A stretch of 64,000 nucleotides of DNA. Origin: JANSYA01 sp965243385 (GTDB taxonomy: Bacteria > Spirochaetota > Leptospiria > Leptospirales > Leptonemataceae). The DNA is taken from the NCBI GenBank assembly GCA_965243385.1, contig CBDEUV010000002.1, positions 5,704,001 through 5,768,000 of the forward strand, written 5' to 3'. Numbering within the stretch: the first letter of the stretch is position 1; the number at the start of each line of letters is the position of its first letter. The translations under genes were made by a program, and so were the position numbers. Below the pieces are notes generated by a model. It was not told where the DNA came from and did not search any database. It saw nothing but the letters and a program-made list of their open reading frames with translations. Shown here piece after piece: positions 25,116 through 34,427 of this stretch.

Positions 25116-25822
25116 GCGTCGATTGAACAGGCGAGAATCTTGCTGATCTGATTGAGCGAGCGGCCGCTTTCGTTTTGCCACTGCAGAAAGGCGGCCTGGG
25201 CGGCGCGCAGATCTTTCTGGGAAGTCGGCGCCTTCGAAATCAGCTTCTGATGAATCAGGGCGGCGACCACGTCGTTCGAAAATAGAAAGGTGTCTTTGCC
25301 CATAAATCGCAGCAGATACATGCCGCTATTGCCGCCCAGACGGTCGCCGTGTTTTTTCAAGTGCTGCCAGAGGCCGATCGGATCGTCAGCGGGCCAGTCG
25401 CCGACGAATTTACCGAAGCCGCCGTGGGCCTTTGCGGTCTCCAGTACGAAGACCGCGTTCGCCCGCACGGAATAGATTTTAGCTCGGTTGCGAATGATGC
25501 GCGCGTCGGCCGCCAGATCGTCCAGAGCTTCATCCGACATGCGCGCGACCTTCGCCGGCGCAAATTTCAGAAAGGCCCGCTCGAATTCCGGCCACTTGTC
25601 CTCGACGACCTTCCAGACGAAACCGGCTCGAAAGATGCACTTCGCCATTTCTGAGAGATAGCGGTCGTCCGGTATCGCCGCGAGTTTCGCCGGCTTGAGG
25701 GGCGGGGTCAGGTCGCTCTTCAGCTTTTTTTCGAAGGCGGCGGGTCCGCCGTGGCGTTTTGCGGCGCGGGCGAAGATCTTTTCAAATGATTCCAGTTTCG
25801 CGGTGGATTTGATTTGACTCAT
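25112..25822 (-). CDS. Tag-superfamily DNA glycosylase paralogue
   Basis: A 236-residue protein resembling the second group of 3-methyladenine glycosylase I-like proteins: an early IFARAAKRHGG, LSEMAKCIFRAGFVWKVVEDKWP, ARIIRNRAKIYSVRANA, GFGKFVGDWPADD, GGNSGMYLLRFMGKDTFLFSNDV. The HhH-GPD-like helical core is present, but the Tag zinc ligands are not. The substrate range is therefore open; relatives are annotated as 3-methyladenine glycosylases. Its stop overlaps the start of the tag gene (ATGA), so the two enzymes are translationally coupled. Met20 (25822) is favoured over the upstream Met at 25879 because the extra 19 residues resemble no family member. Confidence 0.82.
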   Translation of the reverse strand: MSQIKSTAKLESFEKIFARAAKRHGGPAAFEKKLKSDLTPPLKPAKLAAIPDDRYLSEMAKCIFRAGFVWKVVEDKWPEFERAFLKFAPAKVARMSDEALDDLAADARIIRNRAKIYSVRANAVFVLETAKAHGGFGKFVGDWPADDPIGLWQHLKKHGDRLGGNSGMYLLRFMGKDTFLFSNDVVAALIHQKLISKAPTSQKDLRAAQAAFLQWQNESGRSLNQISKILACSIDA

Positions 25823-25989
25823 GACGGTGTAAGCGCTCCCGGTGCTGCGAGAGATCAATAAGTGAATTGCGTTTTGCAAGTCAAGCGCTTCTGCGGATCA
25901 GGGCGCGGTCGCAAAGCGGAGCGCTGATCAGAGTTCGGGCCGGTCTTCGCCCGGTCATGCTGCGCTCCGGCGCGTCGTTCGGTGAACAC

Positions 25990-26023
25990 AAAAAAACCGC
26001 GCTCCTCTGATGGAGCGCGGTTC
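25990..26023 (-). terminator. Intrinsic terminator after the P83/100 gene
   Basis: CCGCGCTCC and GGAGCGCGG (plus flanking AA/TT) form a strong stem with a six-base loop. On the minus strand it is followed by TTTTTTTGTG, so it ends transcripts of the P83/100-like gene. A second hairpin, GGCTGTT/AACAGCC, lies between it and the stop codon. Confidence 0.88.
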
Positions 26024-26080
26024 TTGTTTCTGGTCGCCTTCGCGATCCCCGCGGCTGTTTTTCAACAGCCTCCGGTCGTT

Positions 26081-27877
26081 TCAGCGGCTGGCCGATGACG
26101 TTGCCGGCGGTTCGATGGTCTTGATCAGCTCCAGATCGGCGCGTTTGAAGATCTGGATCGTCGTGCTTTCGCCGGAGCGCGGCTTGCCGGTCAGATAGAT
26201 CTTTTCTTTATAGAAAGTGATATCTGAGTGCAGATTCACCGGCACCGAGCTGGCCGCGTCGAGAGTCAGGTCGGTGTTAAAGCGCGCCAGATAGTGCTCC
26301 CCGTCTTTTTCCATGATCGCGTAGATCTTTTCGTCTTTGTTGATCATGGGAGTGTTCCAGAATACTCGCTCTTTGGATTCGGTTTTCTTATCCAGGTTCT
26401 CGGTATCGAGCAGCACCAGACGGTGTTCGCTGGGATCGTCGATTTCGCCGATATAACCCGTGACCAGAATGCCCGCGCCATCAATCACCTGGAATTCACG
26501 GCTGCAAATCTTCGAGTAGCTGCTGCGCTGCAGAGCGTCGTCTTTCGCGGCGTCGATGTACCACAATTCGTTTTGATAGTGGCCCTGAGAAGTGTAGCGC
26601 AGAACTCGCATAAAGAGAATCTTGTCTTCGATTACGTTCTCGGAGATCTCTTCTTTTTCTTCCTGCTGTTTTTTCAGCTCTTCGTTCTCTTTTTGCAGCT
26701 CTTCAACTTTCTGAGCGTTGGTGTTGTCGCCCGTATTGTCGCCGGTCTGATTGTTCGTATTGTCAGCGGTGTTGTTATTCGCCTGCTCTTGCTGCTCGGC
26801 GATTTCCTGCTGCTGCTCTTTTACCTCTTCCTGCTTCTGGACGTTTTCTTGTTGCTGCTGCTGGTTCTCTTCGATTTTGGTGGCGACTTCTTCCGCCTGT
26901 TCTTCGATCTTCTTAACTTCTTCTTCGGCCTTCTTTACATCGGCCGGATCGGCGTTCGGGTCATTGCGCAATTCTTCGAGGCGTTTGCCCGTATCAGTGC
27001 GTGAGTCTTCCGTTTCATCCTGCTCGCGCTTCAGTTCATCCTCTTGCTTCTTGAGGTTTTCCTGCTCTTTTTTGAGCTCTTCCGTTTTGTCCGCGAGCTT
27101 TTCCTGTTCCTCGCGGTTGCGCTCTTCCTGAATCTTTTTCAGGCGGTCGATTTCGGCCTGGTCGGCGTCTTTCGTTTCTTCATTGATTTCTTTGTTGTTC
27201 AGGTCGGTTTCGCCCGGCCGCACGGCGCTCAGGCGAATCGGAATAATCATCTGGGTATTGCCGGACCAGTTGCGGTAGCTGCGATCGATGCCCAGTTTCT
27301 GTGTATCGATGTTCTCGGCGACCGCCGGAATGTATTTGTCGGACAGCAGCTTTTCATTGCGACGATTATTCGCGTTGTAGTAGAGCACGAAACGGCTGAT
27401 CGCGGTCGCGTCGGCTTCGCTGTATTCGAAAGCCTTCATCAGATAGCCGGTGATGACGCGCTGGATCCGGTTGATGTGGCCGATATTGGCGTTCGCTTCG
27501 ATCGTTACGACGTCCGCGCCGTAGCCCTGCGCGTTGCGGTCGAAGATGCGTTTGATGCTGATGCCGTCGTTGCTGGCTTCTTTATTCGCGACCACCTGAT
27601 CCGCCAGCGTCGATCCCGAGGCGATTTCCTGACGACGCGCCGCTTCGCTGAAGGGCCGATTGTTACGGTTGATGAAATTCACCCGGGGCGAACGAATTTC
27701 TTCGCGATCCAGGCCGGGATTGCCGGTGGGCGCCGTCGTATCGCCGCCCGCGCCGGTACCGTCCTGAGACAGGAGGGCGCTCCCGGGCAGTCCCGCGATT
27801 AAAATAGATACCGCCAGGATTCCGGCGAACCGAAAGAGCCTGCGCGTAGGAGTGATTTGAGTCCGTTTGAAGTTCAT
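26081..27877 (-). CDS. P83/100-family periplasmic protein (spirochaete)
   Basis: A 598-residue exported protein. A signal sequence (about 15-37) is followed by an N-terminal globular part (about 50-225), with FINRNNRPFSEAARRQEI and GYGADVVTIEANAN. A long charged coiled coil rich in Lys/Glu/Gln spans about 235-415 (RLKKIQEERNREEQEKL, several EEQQQQQ runs), and a C-terminal beta-rich domain ends the protein (YINELWYIDAAKDD-like and VLVLLDTENLDKK-like strands). This layout and the KDADQAEIDRLKK region are those of the Borrelia P83/100 family, a periplasmic antigen of unknown role. The family is nearly restricted to spirochaetes, which anchors the taxonomic inference. A sigma70-like promoter lies 32 bases upstream of the ATG. 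Confidence 0.88.
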   Translation of the reverse strand: MNFKRTQITPTRRLFRFAGILAVSILIAGLPGSALLSQDGTGAGGDTTAPTGNPGLDREEIRSPRVNFINRNNRPFSEAARRQEIASGSTLADQVVANKEASNDGISIKRIFDRNAQGYGADVVTIEANANIGHINRIQRVITGYLMKAFEYSEADATAISRFVLYYNANNRRNEKLLSDKYIPAVAENIDTQKLGIDRSYRNWSGNTQMIIPIRLSAVRPGETDLNNKEINEETKDADQAEIDRLKKIQEERNREEQEKLADKTEELKKEQENLKKQEDELKREQDETEDSRTDTGKRLEELRNDPNADPADVKKAEEEVKKIEEQAEEVATKIEENQQQQQENVQKQEEVKEQQQEIAEQQEQANNNTADNTNNQTGDNTGDNTNAQKVEELQKENEELKKQQEEKEEISENVIEDKILFMRVLRYTSQGHYQNELWYIDAAKDDALQRSSYSKICSREFQVIDGAGILVTGYIGEIDDPSEHRLVLLDTENLDKKTESKERVFWNTPMINKDEKIYAIMEKDGEHYLARFNTDLTLDAASSVPVNLHSDITFYKEKIYLTGKPRSGESTTIQIFKRADLELIKTIEPPATSSASR

Positions 27878-27908
27878 GCTGCTACCTTGATGTATTGCCT
27901 GTGGCCAG

Positions 27909-27938
27909 TATATACAGGATCGGCCCGTGTCCCGTCAA
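27909..27938 (-). promoter_or_regulatory. Sigma70-like promoter of the P83/100 gene
   Basis: On the minus strand TTGACG (27938-27933) and TATATA (27914-27909) are separated by 18 bases, close to the bacterial housekeeping consensus. The transcript would start about 25 bases before the ATG. The opposite direction, towards mfd, shows no equally good match. Confidence 0.55.
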
Positions 27939-28150
27939 ATTGTATTCGTGAGTCGCGGAATTCTATGGAAAATTCGACGGATTTCGCAAAAAGGGCGAAG
28001 CGCCGGAAGCCGCCCGCGCTTACGCGTAGCTTACAAATGAAAAGTCCTTGCTGCTACAGGCCGTAATTCGGACATAATCCGGTCAGCTGTTCTCATTGAT
28101 TGCGCGTCCGGGGGATTCTCGCGCGCATTAGCTCTCGCTCTGTCTGTAAC

Positions 28151-31100
28151 GTGAAGGAACTCCTCAAGGCGTACGCCGCAACCAGCCTCCCGCCGATTCT
28201 GGAAGTAATCGAGCAGTCCCAATCCGTGGGCGGAGTCTTACCCGCATCCGCGTCCTTTTTCGCCTGCGCGCTCTATTCCCGCGGCCATGATGATACGTCG
28301 CCGAAACGGAAAGGGGCTGGTGCATCCGCATCCGACCCTGGACGTTCGCTGATCATCGTCACCGCCAGCAATCAGGAAGCCGAGAGTCTGGCCGCGGAGA
28401 GCTTGCTGTATTTGCCGGCGAAAGCCATCGCCTATTTCCCAGGCTACGAGAGTATTCCGTACGAATACTCGGGAGCGGGCGCTGATCTGGGACTGCAGCG
28501 CATTCGCGTACTCAGCCGCCTCCTGAACGGCGAATGCATGCTGATCTACGCTTCGATCGATTCGTTGCTACGCCGCATCCCGCAGCCGGAGCGGCTGAAA
28601 GCGCTTTCGCTGGAGCTGTCGGTCGACGATGAACGCGAACCGCGCGAGTTGATGCGGCGCCTGATCGCCATGGGATATCAGCGCGAAGAGCGCGTCGAAG
28701 GGCCCGGGCAGTTCGCATTAAAGGGGTCGGTCCTGGATCTCTATCCCGTGAATCTCGACCAGCCCGTGCGCCTGGATTATTTCGACGATTTTATCGAGAC
28801 CATTCGCGAATTCGACGCCGACACGCAGTTGGGCGCAAAGAAAATCAAAAGCGTCGCGGTGCTGCCCGCCGGCGAGGTCGTACTGGATTCGACGGAGAGT
28901 TCGGCTCTGCGTGCGCGGGTGGCCGAACTGAGCGCGACGGGCCAGACCCCGGAAGGGCCGTTGGCCGTACCTGGCTGGGCCGCGGCGGACGCCGGGCAGG
29001 CGGCCGGTCGAGTCGATCCGGATTCGGATCCGAATGCTCAGGGCGGCGGCGCCCTTTCGCAGTTTCACCATCCCGGAGTAGAAGAACTCTTCGCGGCGGT
29101 GCTTCCAGCGGGAAGCATTCTGGACGCCTTCGAAACTCCGCCCACCGTTATGATGTATCCCGCGCCGAAAGTGCGCGAAGCCGCCGCGCGCATTCGACGC
29201 GAGTTTCATTCGTTGCATCAGCGCGAAAGCACGCAACGCGTTTGCCTGCCGCCGAATGAATTGCTGACCGATTTTCCGGATGATTTTCCAGCTGTCGAGT
29301 TGCATGAACTGGCTCGCTCGGAAATCGCCTCGGCCGACGAAAACACGGCCAGCGAAGCGGGCGGACGCGCGACGAACGACGGGTCTGCGGGCGAGGGCCA
29401 TGCAGGTGATGCAGGCGAAGAGGAAACGCAGGCCGCTCCTGCCGCGGTTTCCGGACCGACGCCGGGCACCCGCGAAGCGACCGGCTTCGGCGGTCGCATT
29501 TCGGAAGTGCGAGAACGCATTCGCGAACTGATCGACGGCGGGGCGAAGATCTGCATCACCTCGCCGTACAGCGCTCAGATGCGGCGCATCGCCGGGATCT
29601 TCCGGCAAGAACCCGGCCTGGACGTGCGGGTACACGAAGATCCCCGGGACGACGGCGGCGAAAGCGCGCTGCCGGGCGAGCGGCGCAAGCTGGCGCGGGG
29701 CGAAGCCGCCGTGGTTTTTGAAACGAGCGGCCCGGCCGGAAAGGGCGGCAAATCCGCCTCGAATTCTAAAAAATCCGGGAAGCAGACGAAAAACACGCTG
29801 CACATTCTGCGGGCCGCGCAGCAGCAGGGCTTTCACGTTCCGGAGCTCGATTTTTACGTCCTGACCGACGCGGAAATCTTCGGTCGCAGTTATAAGCGCC
29901 GCAGTCGATTCAAGAAACTCGGCACGGTGCCGATCGAAAGCTTTCTGGATTTAAAAGAAGGCGATCACGTCGTGCACGTCACGCACGGCGTCGGCAAATT
30001 CGTGAAGCTGGAAAAAGTCCGGGCCGCCGGTCGCGAACGCGATTTTCTCGTGCTGGAATACGCCGATGCGGATAAGCTCTTTGTACCGCTCGACCAGATC
30101 TCAATGGTCCAGCGCTATATCGCGCCGACGGACAAACCGCGCCTGGATCATCTGGGCAAGGCTTCGTTCAAAAAGATTCGCGAGCGGGTCGAACAGAAGG
30201 TCGAAGAATTCGCGGGCGAGCTGGTGAAGCTCTATGCGGTTCGCATGAGCAAACGCGGTTTTCAGTATCCGCCGGATACGGTCTGGCAGGAGGAATTCGA
30301 AGCCGAATTTCCATACGAAGAAACCCCCGATCAAATTACGGCGATCGAAGCGGTCAAACGCGATATGGAAGCGCCCCAGCCCATGGACCGGCTGATCTGC
30401 GGCGACGTGGGCTACGGCAAAACCGAGGTCGCCATTCGCGCCGCCTTTAAGGCGGTGATGGCCGGCCGGCAGGTCGCGATTATCGCGCCGACGACGATTC
30501 TCGCGCTTCAGCACTTTCGCAATATCCGCGAACGTTATCGCAATTATCCCATCAGCATCGACTGGATTTCGCGCTTTCGCAGCCGGGCGGAAACCAAAGA
30601 GGTCAAACAGAAGCTGCTGAAAGGCGAGCTCGATCTGGTAGTCGGCACTCACGGTCTGCTTTCAAAAGACGTGCACATTAAAAATCTCGGATTATTGATC
30701 GTCGATGAAGAACAGCGCTTCGGAGTCTCGCACAAAGAAGCGATCAAAAAGATGCGCAATCTGGTCGACGTGCTCACGCTCTCCGCGACGCCGATTCCGC
30801 GGACCCTGCATATGTCGCTCGTCGGCATTCGAGAAATCTCGGTGATTCAAACTCCGCCCCGGGATCGACTGCCGGTCGAAACCCACGTGATGGAAAACAG
30901 CGACTCCATTATCCGCGAAGCGATCAGTCGCGAATTAAAGCGCGACGGGCAGGTCTTCTTTTTACACAATCGAATCGAAACCATCGAAAGCCTGGCGCTG
31001 CGGGTGCAGGAGCTGCTGCCTGAAGTGCGCATCGCCGTCTTGCATGGACAGATGCTGGAAGAAGAGATCGAAGATATTCTCCTGCAATTCATGGAGCGCA

Positions 31101-32053
31101 AATTCGATCTCCTGATCACTACGGCGATCATCGAAAACGGCATCGACATGCCGAACGTCAACACGCTGCTGGTCGACCGCGCGGAAATGTTCGGTCTTTC
31201 GCAGCTCTATCAGATTCGCGGCCGGGTGGGGCGCGCGGGTCGCCAGGCATACGCCTATATGCTGTATGAGCCGGCGCGGGTGTTGACTGAAACGGCGCAG
31301 AAGCGTTTGAACACTATTCTCGAGTACCAGGAGCTTGGTTCCGGTTTCAAGGTCGCCATGCGCGATCTCGAAATTCGCGGGGCCGGCAACGTCATCGGCA
31401 AAGAGCAGTCCGGCCAGATCATGGATGTCGGCTACGAATTGTATGTCAAGCTGCTGGAAGACGCGATCAAACGGGTGCAGGGCGAAAGCGAACAGAACGG
31501 CGCGGCGTCCCGCGTCGAAGTGCGCTCGACCATCAATCTGAATACGGATTTTTATTTACCCGCCGAGTACATTCCCGATACGCGGCAGCGCATTGAGTTT
31601 TACAAACGCTTCGAAGCGGCGCGTGACGAACAGGAAGTCGACGCAGTCAGTTCTGAAATGGAAAACCGTTTCGGTCGCCTGCCGGAGGCCGCGGAGGTCT
31701 TCGTGCAGGTCGAAAAAATTCGCGCGCTCGCCTCGAATATCGGATTCGAAGAGGTGTACCAGGACGACGCCGGACGCATTCGCATGCGGACCGGAGAGCA
31801 TTTGCTGGTTCCTCCCCAGCATATCGTCGAATGTCTGAAAAAGATCCGTGGGCTTTCGGTACAGCCGGGTTTGCCCAATACCCTGCATTGGACGCCGGAG
31901 GCCCGTCGCGGTCCGACGGTGCTTTCGGGCGTGAGCGACGCGGATCAGTCCGTGGACCTGGAAGAGGTAATCGCAGTGCTGCGACGCATCGCCGGGCCGG
32001 CCGTCGAGCGTCGGGCGCGGGAAGCTCAGTCCGCCACCGGTTCGGCGGTTTAA
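28151..32053 (+). CDS. mfd: Transcription-repair coupling factor Mfd
   Basis: ATP-dependent translocase that frees stalled RNA polymerase and recruits UvrA. Order: UvrB-like N-terminal region (PGYESIPYEYSGAG near the start), an RNA-polymerase-interaction domain (GDHVVHVTHGVGKF, about 605), then the RecG-like motor with Walker A GDVGYGKTEV (about 752), VDEEQRFG (about 850), SATPIPRTLHMSL and ENGIDMPNVNTLLVDRAEMFGL, and a C-terminal D7 domain. About 1300 residues against about 1150 in E. coli. Extra length comes from two Ala/Gly/Asp-rich inserts near residues 266-300 and 396-450, inside the N-terminal half. GTG 28151 fits the family start; an upstream TTG (28100) is possible. Confidence 0.95.
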   Translation: MKELLKAYAATSLPPILEVIEQSQSVGGVLPASASFFACALYSRGHDDTSPKRKGAGASASDPGRSLIIVTASNQEAESLAAESLLYLPAKAIAYFPGYESIPYEYSGAGADLGLQRIRVLSRLLNGECMLIYASIDSLLRRIPQPERLKALSLELSVDDEREPRELMRRLIAMGYQREERVEGPGQFALKGSVLDLYPVNLDQPVRLDYFDDFIETIREFDADTQLGAKKIKSVAVLPAGEVVLDSTESSALRARVAELSATGQTPEGPLAVPGWAAADAGQAAGRVDPDSDPNAQGGGALSQFHHPGVEELFAAVLPAGSILDAFETPPTVMMYPAPKVREAAARIRREFHSLHQRESTQRVCLPPNELLTDFPDDFPAVELHELARSEIASADENTASEAGGRATNDGSAGEGHAGDAGEEETQAAPAAVSGPTPGTREATGFGGRISEVRERIRELIDGGAKICITSPYSAQMRRIAGIFRQEPGLDVRVHEDPRDDGGESALPGERRKLARGEAAVVFETSGPAGKGGKSASNSKKSGKQTKNTLHILRAAQQQGFHVPELDFYVLTDAEIFGRSYKRRSRFKKLGTVPIESFLDLKEGDHVVHVTHGVGKFVKLEKVRAAGRERDFLVLEYADADKLFVPLDQISMVQRYIAPTDKPRLDHLGKASFKKIRERVEQKVEEFAGELVKLYAVRMSKRGFQYPPDTVWQEEFEAEFPYEETPDQITAIEAVKRDMEAPQPMDRLICGDVGYGKTEVAIRAAFKAVMAGRQVAIIAPTTILALQHFRNIRERYRNYPISIDWISRFRSRAETKEVKQKLLKGELDLVVGTHGLLSKDVHIKNLGLLIVDEEQRFGVSHKEAIKKMRNLVDVLTLSATPIPRTLHMSLVGIREISVIQTPPRDRLPVETHVMENSDSIIREAISRELKRDGQVFFLHNRIETIESLALRVQELLPEVRIAVLHGQMLEEEIEDILLQFMERKFDLLITTAIIENGIDMPNVNTLLVDRAEMFGLSQLYQIRGRVGRAGRQAYAYMLYEPARVLTETAQKRLNTILEYQELGSGFKVAMRDLEIRGAGNVIGKEQSGQIMDVGYELYVKLLEDAIKRVQGESEQNGAASRVEVRSTINLNTDFYLPAEYIPDTRQRIEFYKRFEAARDEQEVDAVSSEMENRFGRLPEAAEVFVQVEKIRALASNIGFEEVYQDDAGRIRMRTGEHLLVPPQHIVECLKKIRGLSVQPGLPNTLHWTPEARRGPTVLSGVSDADQSVDLEEVIAVLRRIAGPAVERRAREAQSATGSAV

Positions 32054-32102
32054 CACTTGCCGCCCTATCGGCCCCGGCGAATGTGGGCGCTTGAGGAAGC
32101 CC

Positions 32103-32876
32103 ATGAAATCGCAATTGCTGAAAAAATCCTGCGCCCGAGTCGCCGTATGTGGCGGACTGGTATTCGCCGTCCTGTCCTGCGAGCAGGGAGAGGTGATCGA
32201 AAAGATCGGAAACCAATCCGTAACGACCGCCGAATTCGAAGAGCATTATAACACCTCCGTCGAAATCGCCACGCGGATTTCCAACGCGGAAAAAGATACC
32301 TTATACAAGCTGGTTTGCAATCCTTCTCTGGCGCCGAACGCGCAGTACCAGGATATGGCCATCCAACTGCAGCCCCGTCAGAATTATCAGCAGTTTCGCG
32401 ATTCGCGTATCGTGGAGATTGTGGCTGAAGAAGAGGGCTTTCTGAATCGCCCCATCGTCCAGCAGATTCTCGAGCACACGAAGCGCACGACCATTGCGCA
32501 GTTATATCTGCACGAGCGCGTCTGGGAACGCATTAAGATCTCGGAAGAAGACAAAGAGCAGGCCTGTCAGGAGCTGCGCAAAAAGGATCCCGCGCGAGTG
32601 GGACCGCTGCCGTTGGACGACTGTTTGAAAGTCGCGGAAGGCATGCTGAAGAGCCAGAAATATCGCCGGGAAGTCCCGGAGGTCTACAACGAGATCAAAG
32701 AAAAAGTAAAGATCACGAAGAACGAAGAATTTGATCGGGACGAATTTCTGAACGACGGTCTGGAGCTCTACAAAACGATCAAAGCGGAAGGCGGCTGCGC
32801 CGACAGCGCGGCTCCGGCTGAGGTCGACGAAAGCAAGCCGGCTGTGAAGACTCCGGCACCGGTGCCTGGATTCTGA
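32103..32876 (+). CDS. Lipoprotein, possibly SurA/PpiC-chaperone-like
   Basis: A 257-residue predicted lipoprotein downstream of mfd by 49 bases. ATG 32103 is preceded by GAGGAAG at good spacing. Hydrophobic core and lipobox FAVLSCEQ are followed by VIEKIGNQSVTTAEFEEHYN, the start seen in SurA/PrsA-type chaperones just after their leader. The mid part is helical and charged (FLNRPIVQQILEHTKRTTIAQLYL, EEDKEQACQELRKK), again like the SurA N-terminal helical fold. No parvulin catalytic domain is visible, so it may be a chaperone without isomerase activity, or unrelated. A terminator follows 30 bases after the stop. Confidence 0.66.
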   Translation: MKSQLLKKSCARVAVCGGLVFAVLSCEQGEVIEKIGNQSVTTAEFEEHYNTSVEIATRISNAEKDTLYKLVCNPSLAPNAQYQDMAIQLQPRQNYQQFRDSRIVEIVAEEEGFLNRPIVQQILEHTKRTTIAQLYLHERVWERIKISEEDKEQACQELRKKDPARVGPLPLDDCLKVAEGMLKSQKYRREVPEVYNEIKEKVKITKNEEFDRDEFLNDGLELYKTIKAEGGCADSAAPAEVDESKPAVKTPAPVPGF

Positions 32877-32906
32877 TTCCAGCTCGATTTCGCTTTTGAG
32901 TCGGAA

Positions 32907-32936
32907 AACGCTCGTCCTCGCGACGGGCGTTTTTTG
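32907..32936 (+). terminator. Intrinsic terminator after mfd/lipoprotein
   Basis: AACGCTCGTC and GACGGGCGTT pair over ten bases (one G-U) with a five-base loop, directly followed by TTTTTG on the plus strand. It ends the transcript coming from mfd and the lipoprotein gene. Confidence 0.85.
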
Positions 32937-32973
32937 TGTACGATCCGGTGTCCGGCTTGAATCATGCATTCAT

Positions 32974-33076
32974 AACCAGAACGAACGTTCTGTTTTCTGG
33001 TTTCTGTTTTTTTGCGGGCGGCACCGCCGCGGGGGATCGTCAAACCCCGCAAACGAACAGAACGTTCGTTCTGGTT
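32974..33076. repeat. Nested 21-bp inverted repeat between convergent genes
   Basis: A perfect 21-bp inverted repeat, AACCAGAACGAACGTTCTGTT at 32974-32994 and its complement at 33056-33076, encloses a shorter stem (TTTGCGGG/CCCGCAAA) and a GC-rich core. Each outer arm is itself a dyad, CAGAACG-AA-CGTTCTG. The structure lies between two gene 3' ends, after a complete terminator, so it may be a bidirectional terminator for the leftward TPR gene or a small extragenic palindromic element. Confidence 0.85.
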
Positions 33077-33101
33077 TGCCCGGTTGAATGAGGCGGCGCT
33101 A

Positions 33102-34427
33102 TCAGAGCACCAGGTTCAGACAGTGGCTGCGCGTGCCGTAGCGATTGGAACTCATATTCGAATAGCAGTCCGCATCGCGAAATCGCCCCAATCCCATCAG
33201 CGTGCGTCGGGCCAGGCCGCGAAAGTCTTCTTCGCGAAAATCGCGCCGGCGTGAAAGCAGGGCCAGTTGCCGCACTTCATCGTGAGCCAGTCCGTAGTAT
33301 TGCGCGGCTCCGTCTTTGCGGCCGATCTGTTCCAGCTCCGTCGCCCTCGCCAGATATAGCCGCGCCAGTTCCATGCGCGCGTCGAACTCCGTCGCGTACG
33401 AGCCGCTCGCAATCGTGAAGTGTTGAATGGCCGCGGCCCGGTGCGCTTCCGCCGCATCGCCCGCGGCCCGGCGCGCCGCCATCAGTCGCACCAACCCCGC
33501 GTCCCGATTCAGCGCTGGAGCGTCCGTGGTCGGCGAAACCTGCAACAGCTTCGCGTAGATCGAGAGAGCTTCCGTCGGCGCGACGCAGGCCAGGCGCAGG
33601 TCCGCGGCCCCGGCCGGCAGGTCCTGTTCGCCGCCGCCCATGCGCCCATCGCAGGCGGTGGGATCGGCCGGGTCGACCGGGGGGCCTCCCAGATACAAGC
33701 GCAGCGAGCGAATGTACTCCGGAACGCCGGTCAGCTTTTCCAGGATCATACGTTCGCGTTCGGTCGGACCCAGATCGGCGAGCGTGGGTGCGGGGCCGGC
33801 ATTTTCGCGCGACGTTCGGCCGCCGGTCAGCTGCAGCCAGGCGCGGTCTTCCTGAAAGCGCGCGTAGTCGCCGTAAGCGAGCATTGCCACTTCCGGCCGG
33901 CAGGCGGCCCGGGCCAGCTCCGCTACCAGGTCCGGAACCAGAGTCGTTTCGAGAGTGGGCTCGCCCTGATCCGCTCCGGTGATCTCATAGGCGAACTGCA
34001 TCGCGCTGACCGCGTCGCGCAGAGCGCTCAACACCGCGTCGATATTCTGGCTCCAGTAGAGATCCGGTTCTACCGGAGTCCTGCCGTCGTCGGTTTGCAC
34101 CTGCCAGGCGTCGAGCTTCTCCAGCCAGTGCGGTCGAAAGTCTTCCGGGGAGCCCGTGTAGCGTAACGGCAAAAATTCCGTGCAGGTCCGCGCCATGAGA
34201 TCGAGTCGTACAGGCTCCACCCGCTCGCGGGCCTCGTTGATATAACCCAGGGCTTCCATCGGATCCTGGCGGCCGGGATCGGGCAGGCTCACCGTGATGC
34301 GCACAAGCCAGGCCAGCATTTTGTGGCTGTTCTGGAATAGAAAATAGCCGGCTCCCAGCCAGACGCAGGACAGGATCAGGAGCGGCCATTTGTGCTTCAG
34401 AATCTGTCGAAATATCAGCCGGAGCAT
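33102..34427 (-). CDS. Membrane-anchored TPR-like protein
   Basis: From ATG 34427, about 441 residues. A single TM (LLILSCVWLGAGYFLF, about 15-32) after the basic stretch RQILKHKWP puts the remainder in the periplasm. The C-terminal half contains tetratricopeptide-like helix pairs with Ala/Arg-rich faces (RRAAGDAAEAHRAAAIQHF, ARATELEQIGRKDGAAQYYGLAHDEV), and the middle has two Cys (ACRPEVA, TACDGR) of unknown significance. I do not recognise the family beyond TPR-like. An upstream in-frame ATG (34514) adds 29 residues without Shine-Dalgarno support. It diverges from the small basic ORF and the larger TPR gene. Confidence 0.65.
   Translation of the reverse strand: MLRLIFRQILKHKWPLLILSCVWLGAGYFLFQNSHKMLAWLVRITVSLPDPGRQDPMEALGYINEARERVEPVRLDLMARTCTEFLPLRYTGSPEDFRPHWLEKLDAWQVQTDDGRTPVEPDLYWSQNIDAVLSALRDAVSAMQFAYEITGADQGEPTLETTLVPDLVAELARAACRPEVAMLAYGDYARFQEDRAWLQLTGGRTSRENAGPAPTLADLGPTERERMILEKLTGVPEYIRSLRLYLGGPPVDPADPTACDGRMGGGEQDLPAGAADLRLACVAPTEALSIYAKLLQVSPTTDAPALNRDAGLVRLMAARRAAGDAAEAHRAAAIQHFTIASGSYATEFDARMELARLYLARATELEQIGRKDGAAQYYGLAHDEVRQLALLSRRRDFREEDFRGLARRTLMGLGRFRDADCYSNMSSNRYGTRSHCLNLVL

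Noticed and set aside
28718..29836. Minus-strand open frame of 372 codons inside mfd
   Set aside because: Overlaps the strongly supported Mfd frame; composition is that of antisense GC-rich coding DNA.
32974..33076. LexA/SOS operator
   Set aside because: The GAAC-N4-GTTC match is present, but the site lies between two gene 3' ends, not in a promoter. Kept only as a side note in the repeat finding.
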